A stretch of 64,000 nucleotides of DNA from Nymphalis io (Eukaryota > Arthropoda > Insecta > Lepidoptera > Nymphalidae). Below are positions 1 through 13,550 of this stretch, one piece after another. Location of the stretch: positions 6,076,001 through 6,140,000 of the forward strand of contig NC_065890.1 of the NCBI RefSeq assembly GCF_905147045.1, written 5' to 3'. Position 1 is the first letter of the stretch. Every line of letters begins with the position of its first letter. A model generated the notes under the pieces. That model was not told the origin of the DNA, did no database searches, and saw only the letters and a list, made by a program, of their open reading frames with translations. Made by a program: the position numbers and the translations under genes.

Positions 1-174
1 CTACATATTCTTTAAGTACTGTTTTAGACACAAAATACATCTCTCTATATATTTTTAACTGGAGTTAACGATAAGCTAAAATCTGATAAAGTAACGTAAA
101 ATAGTCTTTAAAAAGTTACACGAATACGATACTTAATAAATCCTTGCACGTAACGCATACTCCTTTATTATTAC

Positions 175-3100
175 CTCCTCGCTCTTCCCACATTGTATGA
201 TGTGCGCGTAAAAACCTAAAATCGACACTCTTGCAACACCACATTGTAGGCACTCGAGTTTTTTATTATGTTTTCTATACTCCTTTAAACAATTTTCGAC
301 TGCATGAGGGTTTTTAACATCCTAAAAATTAATAAAATATTTTATTAATAAATTATTTTTATTATTTATTATTATTATTATGTCCCAGGATATTATTATT
401 AATAATAATCGATTATATTGCTTATTCAAAAAAAAAATTAAAAGAACTTACTATTGGGAAATCCCCCACAGCCCACGCAACATTATAGTGTTTCTTCATA
501 GCGTGAGATTTCCAATCTTTTGGATCAACTACTTCAGAGCAAACAGCGCATTCATAAGAATCTAAAAAAAAAATTCGTTCATCATCAATACTATTATAAA
601 TATTAACAAAAAAAAATCAGTTTAAGATACCGGAATCAAGAACTGCATTATTCAAAACATCATTTTAAAAACTTTTATTTTACATATTATTTACTTTAAA
701 ATTGGAAAAATACACTACCGTTAAGGTTTCTCTAGTAAAAGTATACTAGTTTACAATGTGTATAAGTATATATAATATTTATAAAAGTATAATATAATAA
801 AATATACCATTTCCTTTGATCCCTTCCTCTTTCAGAGATGAATTCGAAACAAATGTCGAATCACAAGTTTCTATATGAGATAAAAACACTTTTACATACT
901 TTCTGACAATGCCACATTTGTTACAAACTAAACCGTTATATTTTTTATTTATATCATTCAAGTGCTGCAAAATCTCCAGATGATTTTCGAGGTCCTGAAA
1001 AATAAAGCGTAATTCATACAAATTCTTTGACGTCAGTAAATTTAGATACTAAACTTTTGATGCCGAGACCAATTATGTTGCGAATAATTATTCAAAAAAT
1101 AATAATGCTTATTATTTTATTTAAAGCATTCATACATGTATATACTTTTACTTTATTTAAAAAAAAAATTTATGAAATACTCTTGTAACTGTATACTAAT
1201 TCGAAATCTTCTAAGCCCAAACTAAACAACAGACGTCTAGGCGCACTCACTAAAGCTGTTTGCCCTTCCTTCCATGCTATATAAGCATGTTCCTTTTGAA
1301 TGTGTTTAATCCAATACTTTTGTTCCAATTCCTTCTGACAAACTCCACACTTCACAATTTTTTCAGGTTCAAGATTCTCGTCTGGCGTTGTATCGTTCAA
1401 GTCAGTCATACAACTGTCGTCACCATCGAGAGTGGTATTCTAAAAATACAACAAATTACATGTACATGTACAATACAAAATTAAAAAAATATAAGTTTTT
1501 TTTTTAATTTTACTTAATAACAATGTAAACACTAACGAACGGGACTGACAAAAATGATGGTGGTTAGTAACCACACAACACAAGTATTATCTTGAATTTT
1601 TAGCATTTGAAATGCCTTTTTTTAACGCTGGAAAAACGCGTCACGCGTTTCCCCCACGGGAACAGTGGGGGGTATGTGCGGCTCGCCGGTGTTCAAAGCG
1701 TCGAGTGCGCCCCGAACATCGGAATACCCACTAAAAAACCAGCGGTACCCTTTCCGTCTTTAGGAGGAGCGCCACGGGATCGTTTTCGCATGCTACCGTG
1801 ACGCATGTATTTGAAATGCCTTGCATTAACTTAACAATTTCTTTTTTTATTTGAAGAAACCTAAGTTATGTTTACATAAAACTTTTACCACATAACATTT
1901 CTGTAAGAAACTTACCGAGGACTCGCTACAGTTTTTTATATGCGTCAAAAAAGACTTGACATATTTACGACGAATTCCACATTTGGGGCAAATCAATCCA
2001 TCAATGTCTTTGGTTAAATCGTACAAGTGATCATAAACTTCTTTAGCATCATTGACATTCTGAAAAAAGATAATAATTTATGACATATGGCGTATGATTG
2101 GACCTTAAATATCAAAAATAAAAACCACAACCATAACCAACACCACTTGTAACTTATATATGTATGTATATTGTAACTTCTTAGGCTTAACGTGACAATA
2201 TTAGTAGCATCTATAAGATAATTTGTTTATTTATCTTGTACTCGGCGGTGAAAAAAAATGGCGCAAGGAAACCTCCAATATATACCTCCAAATAAGCTCC
2301 AAACCGTCTACTCAAAAGGATGGGATGCTTTAGCCCAGCATTGAAGCATTTAAAGGCATACTTAACTATCAGACAATGTGCCATGAATGTATCTTTAAAA
2401 AAAAGAACATTATTACTATTGTAACTAGAACGTTAGATAAATTTTACGCTTACTAATTCAGTTTCTCCTTCCTTCCAAGCTAAGTAAGAGTGTTCCTTGC
2501 ATATGTGATCGATCCACTTTTCATCTTCAACATCTATATGACATACTCCACACTTAATAGGTCCCCCCGTGTTAATTTTAACTTTGCTCTTAGCACTCTC
2601 AAATTTGATTTCATTTTCTCTAAATACCGTTGAGTCGGGTGATAGTAATTCCTAAAAATACAAAAACATTTCAGTAATATGCATTATAGACACCAAAAGT
2701 TTCGCTACTACAAGTACTGGTATCTGTAATTAAGTTAATAATGCAGCCTTTAATTAACTCTAGTTCGACTTGAATATTCGCGAATATAAAACCTCCTGTA
2801 AAGTATTTACAAGATGTAATAAAAGCAAATGAAGAAAGAAAAATATGTAACCTATAAAAATAAAAAAGAATTAAGTGTCTATCCTGTGATTTCAAAATAA
2901 CTGCCTTTTTTCTGTTAAAATGGTTATTTGTTAGTTATAACAACAATATGATCCATTATGTATTATTAAATCAGCCATTATGTACATTAAAATAGCAGAT
3001 TTTAAAGATTTTCGTCACAAGCCGAATTCCACGCTGGTGAGCCGCAGATTTTGCTAGTTACTGAATAAATTACTAAAATAGTAAAGAATATGAAGCTCTT

Positions 3101-6100
3101 ACTTACAATATTCGCACAACTCTTTAAATGATTTATGTAAGATTTTACAAATTTACGGGCAACACCACAGTTGCTACATTCCAATCGTCCAATCGTTTTC
3201 CTAGTAATGTTTAAAATGTTTAAAACTTTATCTTCATCCGTGCAATCCTGTGTGCAAATTTAATTAATATCATAATGTAATAGAAAATAAATATTATAAA
3301 ATAATTAACACATTTTGCAGCTTAATTCGCCAAGATATTCATTTTAATTAGAACAGTAACAGCAACGATAAAATTAAAAAAAAAAAAAAAAAACAAGAAC
3401 GAACAATCAACAGCCTGGAGATCTAATTAACTCACCAGGGGCGGCGCTCCTTGTTCCCAAGCTAGGTAGTTGTGTTCTTTACCAATATGTTCAAACCATA
3501 AATTTTCCTCTACCTCGCTCTGACACACTCCACATATTAACCGATTAACACTTCGAGACGAAGACTGATCTATTTCATCGTCGATATTAAATCTTCTCGT
3601 TGTTCTACTATTTTTATTACACTAAAAAACATTTTGATTATAAATCTGTTTATTAGGAACATAAAAAAAATTTATCATGATGTTATTCAATTACTCACTC
3701 TTTTATTTATGCATTTTTGAACATGGTCAATGAACTTATTTAATACATTTTGTTCAGTATCGCAAAATGTACACACTAACGTTCCAGTGTCGCATAATCT
3801 TCGATTTAATTTTAAAAGCAACTTTTTATCTTCGAAATTCTGTAAATTATCAGGAGAATTAATTACGACAGTGTGTCGGCTCGTGACTAGACTATAAAGT
3901 TCCGATTTTATGGACAGTTGATGCTCATACAATGACTTTTTTTAATTCAGTGAAATTTGGTGCACTTACAATGGTTTGGCCTTCTGTCCATGCGATATAA
4001 CAATGCCTTTTTGAAATGTGATTCTCCCAATCGATCTTTGCTACTTTTTTACCACACGGTTCGCATCTAAGAGTATAGGTTGCTGATTTAGCAGAATGTT
4101 TATCGTTATCTGATTCGCTTAACGAAGATCTTTTTCTTTTCTGAAAGTATATTTTAAAGTTATTTCCACGTACTGCCCTCTTTTCCCGTTAAATTATCAT
4201 TTTATAAAGTAGATATATTATTATCATCTATATTATTTAACTACGGAGTACATTTTCATATTTTGCTTCATTCCTATCGTTTGGCTTTTAACTTATGCTT
4301 ATAACGTACCCTGGATACATTTTTGTTTGAATCCAAATTTTGTTGACAAATCATGTTTTTTCTGGAGTTGGAGCCCTCTGTCGCTTTTAAATTTTTTTCA
4401 TCAACAGTTGTTTCTTTTTTCAAATAATCAATTTTGGAAGACTCATTACTTGGTTTCTAAAAAAAAGAAGTAATAAAGATAGTTCTTGACATTAAACGAT
4501 AAGTCAATTCTTATATATTTATATGTCTAAAGAAACCGGTTATCATAATTTTAGCAAACAATATATATATGTACATATATGTAGTTTAAATTACGTATAT
4601 ATAGTCAAAGTATAATCTTATAAATGAAAACAATCGCTCAAAATAAGAAAATTATAATCGTGAAATCATTATTTTCAATTTACAAAAGGTTTTATTTAGA
4701 AATAAATCAAAGATATCATTATAATACTTACACATTTTTTCTTAATATTTTCATATTGCTTATTTATGCCGTTAACATATTTGTTACACTCGTTTATATG
4801 CAAATGATTTCCTAAGCCTATATTTATTGAAGATTCATCATTTTGAGTTATTTCGTACTTATTATATGTCGTAAAATAATCGTTACTATCAAAGTTAATA
4901 TTTTTATAAACATTTTCAATGTGATACCAACAAATGTTATTATTATTAAAAGATTCATCTATAACGCAATTCTCTTCTGACAGTTCCTCGTTATACAGAA
5001 AATGCTTTTGTTCATTTTTACTTTTTACTACATCGTATTCATCTTCATAAATGCTGAACAGAGTGTCTAGCGAGCAGTGACTAATAGACGGAATTGAAAA
5101 ATGAATGTGTTCATAATTATTAGATGATTCATAATAATTATAAGCACCGAAATCTTTACAAATACAAACATTCTTAATAATTTGGGTATCAGTCTCAGAA
5201 ACATTTACTTTGTAATCAATATCAGCAGTTTTCTCTAAACAGTCTAATAAATGTGTAACATTATGATTACAGGTCTTTTTTGAAGTTTTCTTTATTTTAG
5301 AGTATGTTTTAATGGATCGAACATTCCTGTTTTTTATTAGAGGAATTAATTCTCCACCGGGTTTTTCAACACCCTGTATACATAATTTCGATGTTACAAT
5401 GTTTTCATCCGAATTGAATTTGTCTTTACAATAATCACCATCATTGGTATTAGAATTATTATTTACAAAATTGACAATTTCCATATTATCTAATAATGAT
5501 TTTGTCGGTGAAAAGACCTTATTGTTTTTTTCGTCTTCAGAATTATATTTTGATTGTTGATTTTGGAAATTGTTTTCTGTTTGATTTTCTACATTTTCCT
5601 TACTTGTATCCCTATAGTTAAAATTGGATAAGTCTGCATCTCTAAAGCAATTTTGATCATTCCGATGAACACTAGTTAGATAATTAGTTTGATCAGGTTC
5701 TTTTCCCTCATATTCTTCTTTTGAAGCTGAATTCGATACATTAACTAATTTATCACCGGTACTATAATTTTTGTTTAATAATAATTCATCTTTATTTATT
5801 TTATTTGATAATTTGTAATTATTGTCATCCTTTGATTCTTTGATACATATATTTATCCCCTCAGTTTTTGATGTCAATTTAGTACCCACAATTCGAATAA
5901 TATCGTTACTGTACACTCCGTTAGAAATATCTGTCATTGGTTGAATATCGTTTAAAGAATTTTGAGACACCAATTTTTTTAGAACAGGCTTTTCAGTTAT
6001 TATTGTGTTATTCTTGGATAACGTTGTATCCATTCTAACAGGTATTAGGGAATTAGACTCAGATATATGAATCTTTTTCAACTCTTTTATTTTATTTGCG

Positions 6101-8497
6101 TCCAAAATTTCATGCGCTAATATATTAATTTTATTTTTAGGTTCTAAAGTAATCTTTGGGTTTATATCTTTTACTACTTGGACTTTATAGTTATCCGATA
6201 TTATAATTTTATTTGTTAATTCATTATTATACTTCGGAATGTCCATTTCAATATCTGTATTATGAATGATACTATTATTCTTAGGCTTATCATTTCCACT
6301 AGGACTAATGTTATCGTTTCTCATTTTACTAGTATCTAAACTATTATGTTGAGGGCTCACAATTTCTCGATTCTTCCTTAATCCGTTTTCATTATTTTCA
6401 CTTAGTTTAGATATTTTTGATGAAATTTGGTTATTTTCAATAGAGGCACCAGAATTATTTAAAAAATCCTCGTCATTCATTACGTCGTAAGATTTTAAAA
6501 CAGAAAAGGTGGGACTTAAAAGTACAGACTCTTTCATTAGATTGGCTGTTTTAAGAATAGATGTTTCTTTACTAGAACTATTTATGCAAATATTTTCAGC
6601 AGGTAATCCAGGTTGTTCAGTAAAAAGAGGAGGGACTAAATCTTTTACACTGTCCACAATTTCTGAAATATTTAAATAATTTACTGTAATGTATGTAAAA
6701 CTTTTATATGTTAAGACGATCGATCGAAGCAAATATAAATATCAGTAATATCTTCGCAACCAGATACGCAGTAAAATAAATCTTGATGACAATCATATTT
6801 GATATAAAAATTAGGATGGATTTGCGATGATTTAAAGCGGCCAACGCCAGTATCACCAAACAATTAAAAATTGATTTAATTAATTTATAGTAAATAGAAT
6901 ATTGATTATAATTATTTAGCATAACCCTCTTAAATAAATAATACCATGCCCTGCATGCGTTCCAATGCCAATTTTTTTTTATTTACAATTAGTTTAAATA
7001 TACTATGATAAAACCCTTTACGCAAGTTACAAGATTTTTGACTTGTTACTTGATTATTTTAGTGATTAGATTTAAAATAATGAGTGGAGTGAGAGGTAAC
7101 ATATTGGAAATTAAATCACTCGTCCAATCAATAATTTTGGCCAAACATTCAAATATATATACAAACAAACCTACATAGACAAATTCCGTTTAAGCCATGT
7201 CCCTGAATGCATGAATGCAGTTTGAACACTGTTTTACATATTTTCTACAAGATTAAGCAAAATATGATTAAATTATATTTTTTGTAAAGGGTATTTTATA
7301 CAAGTCAAATTGAATATAATGATAATTAGTAGTTAGTTTTTTTTATATTATTAATAACCATAAAAAAATAAATCTTAATAGGAATTACATATAATAATAA
7401 TAGAAAAATAAATTAACACACAACTAATAAAAACACATCTAAATATGTTAAGAAATATTTAAACAATTCAAAAAAAGTGTTGGAAAATAAATTAATAATG
7501 TTTAATAAGTATAAATCCTATATTTGTCCCGTAATATTTATATTTTTCAAGAATTTATGTTAATTAAAAATAACTGTGCCAATTGGTTAACTCTTAATTT
7601 AAGTCAGCAATATTTAACAACATTAATTACAGTTGTTGAAAGTTTGACTGGTAGTAGGGCTTTGTGCAAGCTCGTCTGGGTAGGTACCACCCACTCATCA
7701 GATATTCTACCGCAAAACAGTAGTACTTGATATTGTTGTGTTCCGGTTTGAAGGATGAGTGAGCCAGTGTAATTACAGGCACAAGGGACATAAAATCTTA
7801 GTTCCGAAGGTTGGTGGTGCATTGGCTATGTAAGCGATGGTTGACATTTCTTACAATGCCAATGTCTAAGGGCATTGGTGACCACTTACCATTAGATGGC
7901 CCATATGCTCGTCTGCCTTCCTATTTTATAAAAAAACAAAAAAAGTATAACTCACTTGTTCTCATATAGTATCATCTTTATAGAGAAAAGTTAATATTTT
8001 AAATAAAGTAAATTTATCCAGATACAACAAATCAATAATTAAAATTGATAAATATTTTTGTTTTCGAATTTTTTTTAGTAATCAATATTTGATTAAATAA
8101 AAATCTAATATATTATTTTTATTTATAAATTGTTTTTTTTATATAATAATAGAATATGTGTTTTTATTACAAATATCAATTGAAAATTAAATCAATCCAT
8201 ATGTACTTTTTATATTTTACTACAAAATAGTTATGCTAATAATGGACATAAAAAATTGCACAATATATTGCACTATTTCAGCATTCGCTGCGTCTAATAT
8301 GAACCTCTACAAAACAAAATTATCTTACCTGTACATGAAGAATTTATTGAATTGTCTATGCCAGGTTGAATATTTCCCAAATTTATACCTAATTTTTCTA
8401 ATATATTAGGTGGTAAGACAAGTACTTCCGGATTATCATGCATTTGATTAGAAAAAAAAATATCCTCTTTTTTTTTTTTTAATTTCTTAGAATTCAT
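175..8497 (-). CDS. Large multi-zinc-finger protein with tandem exon pairs, 3' end off the left edge
   Basis: I do not recognise this protein. Thirteen exons can be joined with GT-AG sites and an open frame: 8497-8329, 6662-4732, 4456-4310, 4140-3970, 3839-3699, 3621-3436, 3247-3107, 2651-2454, 2059-1916, 1439-1251, 994-808, 561-452 and 321-175. About 1287 residues are visible and no stop is reached. The first ATG is at 8497, and the first junction rebuilds a Glu codon. Exon 2 encodes about 643 residues rich in Asn, Ser, Lys and Asp with no clear domain, probably disordered. From exon 4 on, two exon types alternate. Type A has C-x2-C-x11-H-x4-H followed by a Y-x-AW-x-G motif. Type B has C-x2-C-G-x11-H-x3-C with basic and hydrophobic spacing. 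Zinc binding is inferred from these motifs. A nuclear, nucleic-acid-binding role is likely but unproven; a relative of an insect TFIIIC-type subunit is possible and I could not confirm it. Confidence 0.8.
1605..1822. mobile_element. Short interspersed element with 14-bp target-site duplication
   Basis: A comparatively G+C-rich segment of about 190 bp (1619-1808) sits in an intron of the zinc-finger gene. It is flanked by the identical 14-mer atttgaaatgcctt at 1605-1618 and 1809-1822. It carries no credible ORF. The perfect flanking repeats and the abrupt change in composition point to a recent insertion by target-primed retrotransposition. The start of the element contains an acgcgtcacgcgt palindrome. 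The family name is unknown to me. Confidence 0.75.
2244..2345 (+). repeat. Degenerate fragment of the tRNA-derived SINE family
   Basis: Scattered blocks match the body and tail of the better copy at 58517-58810: a ggcggtgaa..gaaacc block, a taagctccaaacc..ctcaaaa block and a ctttagcccagca block, in the same order. It is an old, gapped copy inside an intron. Confidence 0.5.
7644..7940 (+). mobile_element. Lepidopteran SINE (Metulj-like), near full length
   Basis: About 290 bp within the first intron of the zinc-finger gene. Landmarks shared with other copies in this window are a gcaagctcgtctgggtaggtacc block, a ttccggtttgaagg block, a gtaattacaggcacaagggac block, a cttacaatgccaatgtc block and a cccatatgctcgtctgcctt end followed by an A-rich tail. 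Related copies are at 20549-20785, 31405-31560, 33424-33640, 56145-56320 and 62508-62560. The likeness to butterfly Metulj elements is from memory. Confidence 0.75.
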
Positions 8498-10577
8498 TTT
8501 GATGTTACTTTTTGGTACTAAATATTAACTAAATTTGGCTGGAAAAAAAAAGTTAAAAAGTTGCAAAATATGATAGAATTGAACCATGGACTCTAAAAAT
8601 TTTTACTCAAATTCATAACCATAGGCAACAGAGCCAGTTGCACAATATTACTATGTTTAAATTTTTGATACCATTTGTAAATTGAAAATAAATATTTAAA
8701 AAAAAATATATTACGTAATATTATCATTCATACTGACAAATGATAACACTTAAAATATATGAACAATTTTAGAAAAAATTTATGACATGAAATTTTATAA
8801 AACAAAACTTAAAACAAAATTTAATAGATCTATCCTATACACGAAATAAAAATATTGAGAAATTAAGCCTACTTCGATAGTTGGAATCGAACCAACGTCA
8901 CCGAGATAGCAACAACACGTGCAGCCATAAAAATATTGCGCTGATGAAGACTAACATATAGTAATGAAAATTACAATCAAATAATAAAAACCTTAAAGGA
9001 AATTTCATTTAAAAATTAATTTGGAATACCATAATTGTACGCCTTGAATATTACAAAGTGCATATAGGTACTTACGTGTAATTCGACGCCACTCACTTCT
9101 ACTATATATCTAAAATATAAAAACTAACAGAAACATTTTATAAAACAAAAACAATTTGAAATTAACCAATATCCTTACAATAGTCTGGATATTTTTATAT
9201 TACTAGTATAGGTTATAAGTTAAAACTTAGCAGTACGATTGCTCGAATTGACATTAATGCCTTATCTCATGCCTTTTAAGTCTGACACAGACTAATACAA
9301 AGTTGTGACACAAGTGTCTGACATTTTTTTGAACATTTTTTCTAGAGTTTACACATAGTGCAAATGCAATTTGTGAGGTGGACGGTATTCTTTGTAATAT
9401 ATATTCAGAAGACAAATACGCTTCTTTTGAACATCGATTGAATATGATTACATTTTATCATCGAATAAAAATGTAAATGCAATAAAATGATTGTTTCAAA
9501 TTTATTTTGTTCGAACCACTGCTATTAACTGTAAGAAATATAATATTATATATTAATATGAAATAAAGCTGGATAATTCCATTTAAATAAAATCAATAAA
9601 CTATTTTAAACTCCAGTCAGTCATACAAGAAAATAAGGAGTCAGTTTCATACAAGAAAATAAGGCATCTTTACACATCGTAGTAGTATCGCATTTTGATT
9701 ACAATAAATTAAATGGCAATTTAAATGATTTAATGTAAGTATGTATGTGTTCAATACAAAATATTATTCTTTAATACCATAACACATGCCAAGAAATAAA
9801 ATGTAGGCAACAGATTTTTGTATACCAATTACATTTTAAAACTTACATTTGTATAATTTATATAACTTATATTATTTTTTTATTTGATTGCTTATTGCTG
9901 GAAATGATTAATTTTTTTATTAATTGCTTAGTATTGACATGCTCAATTGCTCAGTATATCAAATGTCAAGTCAAATACTCTGGATGATGGTTTTAGGCTT
10001 TTTTAACAGAAAATCCTTTTAAAAAAATAAAGAAATGTCAACAATCAATATACTGTCTAACCTGTAATACTGCCCGGCTAAAAATTAAAAAAGCTGGTGG
10101 TTATAACATATAATATAATTATCTTTGCTGATTAATACTTAAAATCAAAAATTATCCATCTTTCGCTACGCTTTACCTACCAGTAGGTTTGTGACTATAG
10201 TTGGTATCGCTTTCTTAAAAAGGTATTTTTACTTAAAGAGAATTTGTTGGAAACATTAAATTGATAACAACTACTAAAATAAATATACAATTAGGGTTAA
10301 TTTTAAAAGTTCTAATTAAAAATGTATTTGATAATTTTAATTAATTAACTATAAACTTTTCCTTATAATTTACTTTTATTTCGGATAATAGTTTCCGACT
10401 CTATGTCGTTTCTGTACTCCTGTCTGTTTCTGTAGCCGTGAAAGTGTAACAAACAAACTCACTTTCGCATTTTTAATTAAAGTAAGAAAATCGAAGTAAG
10501 TATTAAACAATATTAATTGATTTGATATCCACTAAGATCTAGGATATATGTTTTAATACATTTACATAAATGATATA
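8498..10577. other. Intergenic region with two tRNA-like promoter blocks
   Basis: No convincing gene. Near 8580-8640 and 8870-8940 the minus strand carries tRNA-like internal promoter motifs: a TGGC..G A-box-like stretch, then GGTTCAATTC and GGTTCGATTCC B-box-like stretches. Neither folds into an evident complete tRNA, so SINE heads or tRNA pseudogenes are likelier. The rest is A+T-rich. The promoters of the zinc-finger gene and of QTRT1 should lie at the two ends. Confidence 0.45.
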
Positions 10578-12343
10578 ATGGGGAGCAATTCAAAGGCATT
10601 ATCATTTAGTGTACAATCAGAATGCATAATATCAAGAGCTCGTGCTGGACTTATGAAATTACCACACTACAGTGTCAAAACTCCAGTATTCATGCCAGTT
10701 GGAACACAGGTGAATTAATTAATTACAATTTTTAGGTCTTATTAAATGTAATCAAAGATGATATAATACCTATTTTTTTTAGGGAACAATGAAAGGTCTA
10801 TTACCAGATCAGCTTGAAAATTTAGATTGTGAGATCATATTAGGAAACACATACCACTTAGGAAATAGACCTGGAGTTGATGTATTAAAAAAGGCTGGTG
10901 GTCTTCATAAATTTATGAATTGGAACAGAGCTCTTCTTACTGATTCAGGAGGTTTTCAGATGGTTTCATTATTGAAACTAGCTGAGATTACTGAGGAAGG
11001 TGTGAAGTTTAGATCACCTTATGATAATTCTGAAATTATGTTAACACCTGAAAAATCTATTGAAATTCAAAATTACATAGGTGTGTAATATTTTTGACTA
11101 TTATAGTGTAGTTTTATTACCTTGACAAAATAACTGTTTCATTATAAACAATAATAATATAATATAAACAATAAAATATTATTTAAAAGCATATAAGGTC
11201 TTTGACAAAGTAATAGTTTTTATTTATAGGTGCAGACATTATAATGCAGTTAGACGATGTTGTACAAACAACTTTTCAAGATTATGATAGAATTAAAGAA
11301 GCAACTGAAAGAACTAGTAGATGGCTTGATCGATGTCTTAGGGCTCATAAAAGACCAGATGATCAAAATATATTTCCTATTGTACAAGGCTTACTAGATC
11401 CTGAATTAAGAAGACAAAGTGCTGAAGAGCATATGACTAAAGATGTAAATGGATTTGCAATAGGAGGACTCAGGTAAAAAAAAGAATTACTCATATTTTG
11501 ATATTAGTTCTACGTAACAATGAATCCTCTTTTATTTAACAGTGGAGGTGAAGCAAAAGATGATTTTTGGCCAATGGTTAGTCTTGGAACAAAAATTTTG
11601 GATAAACACAAACCAAGATATTTAATGGGTGTAGGCCTAGCTATAGACCTTGTTGTTTGTGTTGCATTAGGAGTGGATATGTTTGATTGTGTGTTTCCAA
11701 CTCGCACAGCTGTAAGTTATCTTAGTCCTACACGAAGTTTTAATAAAATTATTTTATTATTAAATATAAATAGGACATTAAAATGTTGTTTGGATTTTTT
11801 TTATAAACTAACCTTAGTATTTACTACCTTAAATTTCACTAAAATAAATAAGTATATAATATAACCTACAAGTTAATAAAATTAGGATAAAGTTTATAAT
11901 TGCAATATATTTGTTTTACAGAGATTTGGATGTGCGCTTGTTAATAAAGGACAGTTAAATTTAAAACAAAAACAGTATCAGACTGACCTTAATCCTATTG
12001 ATAAGAATTGTGACTGTGCTACATGTAATAATTATACAAGAGCGTACTTGCACTGTATTGTATCTGTGGAAACAGTTGCTTGCCACTTAATTTCCGTGCA
12101 TAATATTGCTTTCCAGGTAAAATACGTCAGGACATTAATTTTTCTTTTTTTAAAATTGAATTAAAGCAACTTTGTTTTTACTTTAAGATGCGTCTGATGA
12201 GGACAATGAGAAAAAACATTGAAAATGGTACCTTCCCAAAATTTGTTAAAGAGTTCTTCTCTGAAGTTTATCCTGATAATAATTATCCAACTTGGATAGT
12301 AAACTCTCTTCATTCTGTTGGAATAAATATAAAAAATACTTAA
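10578..12343 (+). CDS. QTRT1: Queuine tRNA-ribosyltransferase catalytic subunit (TGT)
   Basis: Exchanges guanine-34 for queuine in GUN-anticodon tRNAs, working with the QTRT2 partner. Six exons: 10578-10709, 10783-11080, 11230-11473, 11543-11711, 11922-12116 and 12188-12343. All junctions keep frame and give 397 residues, close to the family length of about 400. Landmarks seen are a GNTYHLG motif at 65-71; TDSGGFQM with the base-recognition Asp at 98; the VQGLLD and GGLSGGE loops; and MFDCVFPTRTARFG, whose Asp273 matches the family nucleophile. The zinc ligands are Cys311, Cys313, Cys316 and, about 25 residues on, His341. The start is the first ATG of exon 1. It ends tail-to-tail with CCDC25. 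No key residue is missing, so it should be active. Confidence 0.97.
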
Positions 12344-12691
12344 AACAAAAGCTTTTATTAACTAGGTGTTTAATGTAGTTCTACCCTCGTTAAATTTGAA
12401 TTATATATTATGTAATATTTGTAAATCTACAACCTAACAATATTAAAAAAAGCAAAACAAAGTATTTTTTCCTACCGCATTCGATATTCAATTAAAACAC
12501 AAAAAATATTTTTGTGATTACTATCTAATTACATTACCTTGCTAATAACCATGTCAATTAAAAATGTTGATTATATCAAAGTCAAAGATATATTCAACAT
12601 ACATAAACACTTGCATTATATTTATTTGTATACATGAACCATAATGAAAGTCAAATCAAAAAGTATAGGAGCTATATTTAAAATACTTTGT

Positions 12692-13550
12692 TTACATAAA
12701 ATCATCAGAATCATTTCCATCATAATTTGTAGACATATTTTCTTTTTTCATTAGGGTAGCATAACTTCTTAGTTCAGCTTCCTCCTTTTTCCGTTTCTCT
12801 TCTTCCTTTTCTTTTTCTTTCTTATCTCTTAGTACTTTCTTTTTATCTTCTCTTTCAAGTCTATCTCTATTTTCTCTTTCTTGTCTTAAATCAGGAAATG
12901 CTTCCCTCTTTGTTTTATTAAGTCTGTTTACAATTTCATTAATTCTTTTCACAACTCTCACTTTTCGTACTTCTCTATCCTTATGAAAAGCAACTTGTCC
13001 GACCTTGAAAATGTTTATAAAATATTTAATAGATACAAAAATATTTTAATTATTAATTTTAAGGTGAATTATTACCTCCATGCTAGCAGTCTTCTTCAAA
13101 TTTGCCCACATAGTATAAACAATATCAATATCATTCATTTTATTGCCCATTATTGAGTTGGCCTTTACTAATTGACATACATCATCTAAGACAGCATTAG
13201 GAATATCGTCAATTGTTTGACCCTAAAAAGACGATAACGTAAAGCGATTTTATTTATATATTTTTATTATTAAAGTCTCCTACCAAAAACTTACGGGTGC
13301 CAAGCGAAGATAAACATGAGCTGATGAAACTTTGTCAACATGAAACCAAACATCTTCTGGCCATCCCCATTTAATTAGATCTTCATCTGAAATAAAAAAA
13401 ATGTTATATTAAAAATAATAGAAGATTGTATTATTTAATTATAATTATATATATATAGCTATAATTTAAAAAATTACTTTCATGTTTATCGGCGCCCATA
13501 AAAAGAGTGACAGGAGGAGAAATAACATCACTTGTAAAGTAAAACACCAT
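12692..13550 (-). CDS. CCDC25: Coiled-coil domain-containing protein 25 (CCDC25)
   Basis: Four exons on the minus strand (13550-13478, 13386-13295, 13222-13076, 13003-12692) encode 207 residues; the human protein has 208. The N-terminal two thirds form the conserved domain shared with the NFACT/DUF814-type RNA-binding fold. It includes MGADKHENEDLIKWGWPED and a WFHVDK..SAHVYLRL stretch. The C-terminal third (about 110-190) is a highly charged Lys/Glu helix, the coiled coil, and ends in DDFM. The vertebrate protein is reported as a membrane sensor of neutrophil extracellular DNA, but its wide conservation suggests an older translation-related role. It is divergent from DR1, with about 760 bp between start codons. 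Confidence 0.95.
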
